Positions 5,464 to 5,888 of a DNA stretch of 5,888 nt are shown here, piece by piece. The translations under genes and the position numbers were made by a program. The stretch lies in contig NHBL01000032.1 in NCBI GenBank assembly GCA_002167465.1, forward strand, positions 4,678 through 10,565, written 5' to 3'. The stretch's first letter is position 1. Each line of letters opens with the position of its first letter. The notes under the pieces were generated by a model, which saw only the letters and a program-made list of their open reading frames with translations, did not search any database and was not told where the DNA came from. This stretch comes from a bacterium TMED6. Its GTDB lineage: Bacteria > Fidelibacterota > Marinisomatia > SCGC-AAA003-L08 > D37C17.

Positions 5464-5888
5464 ATGTTAAAAAAATCATTATTATTCATTCAGATACTAA
5501 TTTCTTTTATTATTTGTGAATATCAGTTTGAAAATGCTTTTCCAAATTTAACTTTTGTTGATCCAGTAGGTATTCATCATTCTGGAGATGGAACTAATCG
5601 AATATTTGTAGTTGAACAGGAGGGAAGAATTAAAGTTTTTAATAACGATAGTAACACATCCATTTCACAAACTTTTTTGGATATTAGATCCATTGTAGAC
5701 CAAGATGGAGGTTATACAGAAGAAGGTTTATTAGGTTTAGCATTTCATCCTAATTATGAACAAAATGGTTATTTTTATGTTAATTATACAGACTATAATC
5801 CTAAACGTAATGTAATTGCAAGATATTCAGTTGATCCTGACAATCCTAATGAGGCTGATTATTTTTCTTCCGAAATACTTTTAGAAGT
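5464..5888 (+). CDS. PQQ-dependent glucose/sorbosone dehydrogenase-type protein (partial, 3' end missing)
   Basis: My translation gives 141 residues and then the frame runs off the window. A signal peptide (about 1-18, MLKKSLLFIQ...) is followed by the N-terminal part of a six-bladed propeller of the glucose/sorbosone dehydrogenase (GSDH) family. Diagnostic stretches are 'DPVGIHHSGDGTNRIFVVEQ' (33-52), 'GRIKVFNN' (54-61), and 'EEGLLGLAFHPNYEQNGYFY' (86-105). The last matches the 'GLLGxAFHP' segment of soluble PQQ glucose dehydrogenase, whose histidine I believe is the catalytic base; here it is His95. Such enzymes oxidise aldoses or related alcohols with PQQ and act in the periplasm or outside the cell. 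Other members (HHIP-like) have no proven activity, so the substrate is open. The start is well supported by AGGAG. The gene follows the sulfotransferase after 35 bp, a looser link than those upstream. Confidence 0.83.
   Translation, partial: MLKKSLLFIQILISFIICEYQFENAFPNLTFVDPVGIHHSGDGTNRIFVVEQEGRIKVFNNDSNTSISQTFLDIRSIVDQDGGYTEEGLLGLAFHPNYEQNGYFYVNYTDYNPKRNVIARYSVDPDNPNEADYFSSEILLE

Noticed and set aside
1..5888. Mobile element, CRISPR array, tRNA or rRNA
   Set aside because: I saw no regularly spaced repeats, no transposase or integrase motifs, no terminal inverted repeats flanking the gene blocks, and no tRNA-like T-arm sequence.

Overview
The window looks like AT-rich chromosomal DNA from an uncultured marine bacterium of the FCB group. 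Candidatus Marinimicrobia (SAR406) is my best guess. The reasons are the very low GC of the plus-strand genes, short 'MKK..LL' signal peptides on nearly every product, C-terminal type I dockerin repeats of the 'GDIN.D....DI..' kind on proteins that are not cellulosomal, and a cysteine-rich protein of a style I associate with that phylum. This assignment is inference; no phylogenetic marker gene is present.

Left half (about 1-1828, minus strand): an outer-membrane porin of the OprO/OprP-like type (722-1828) is followed in the same direction by a small exported FMN-binding-domain protein (23-580). The possible start of another gene (1-42) overlaps the end of the latter. A compact GC-rich hairpin (594-634) sits just upstream of the ribosome binding site of the FMN-binding gene.

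Middle (1829-1954): a divergent intergenic region holds two near-palindromic 19-bp sites (1852-1870 and 1888-1906). They resemble Fur-family operators and lie upstream of the porin and of the divergent gene. The sequence therefore suggests metal-responsive, most likely iron-responsive, control of the porin and probably of the FMN-binding protein.

Right half (1955-5888, plus strand): five closely spaced genes run in one direction, with gaps of 14, 3, 7 and 35 bp. They encode a small predicted beta-barrel protein, a 20-cysteine secreted protein with a dockerin, a Blc-like lipocalin, a large arylsulfotransferase (ASST) family enzyme with a dockerin, and the first 141 residues of a glucose/sorbosone dehydrogenase-type PQQ enzyme that runs off the window. 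All five start with a signal peptide, so this looks like an operon devoted to the periplasm, outer membrane or outside of the cell. The lipocalin and ASST together suggest handling of small hydrophobic or phenolic, possibly sulfated, compounds, but the substrate cannot be read from the sequence.

I see no tRNA, rRNA, CRISPR array, insertion sequence or transposase. No gene-free stretch exceeds 300 bases; the longest are 581-721 and 1829-1954.
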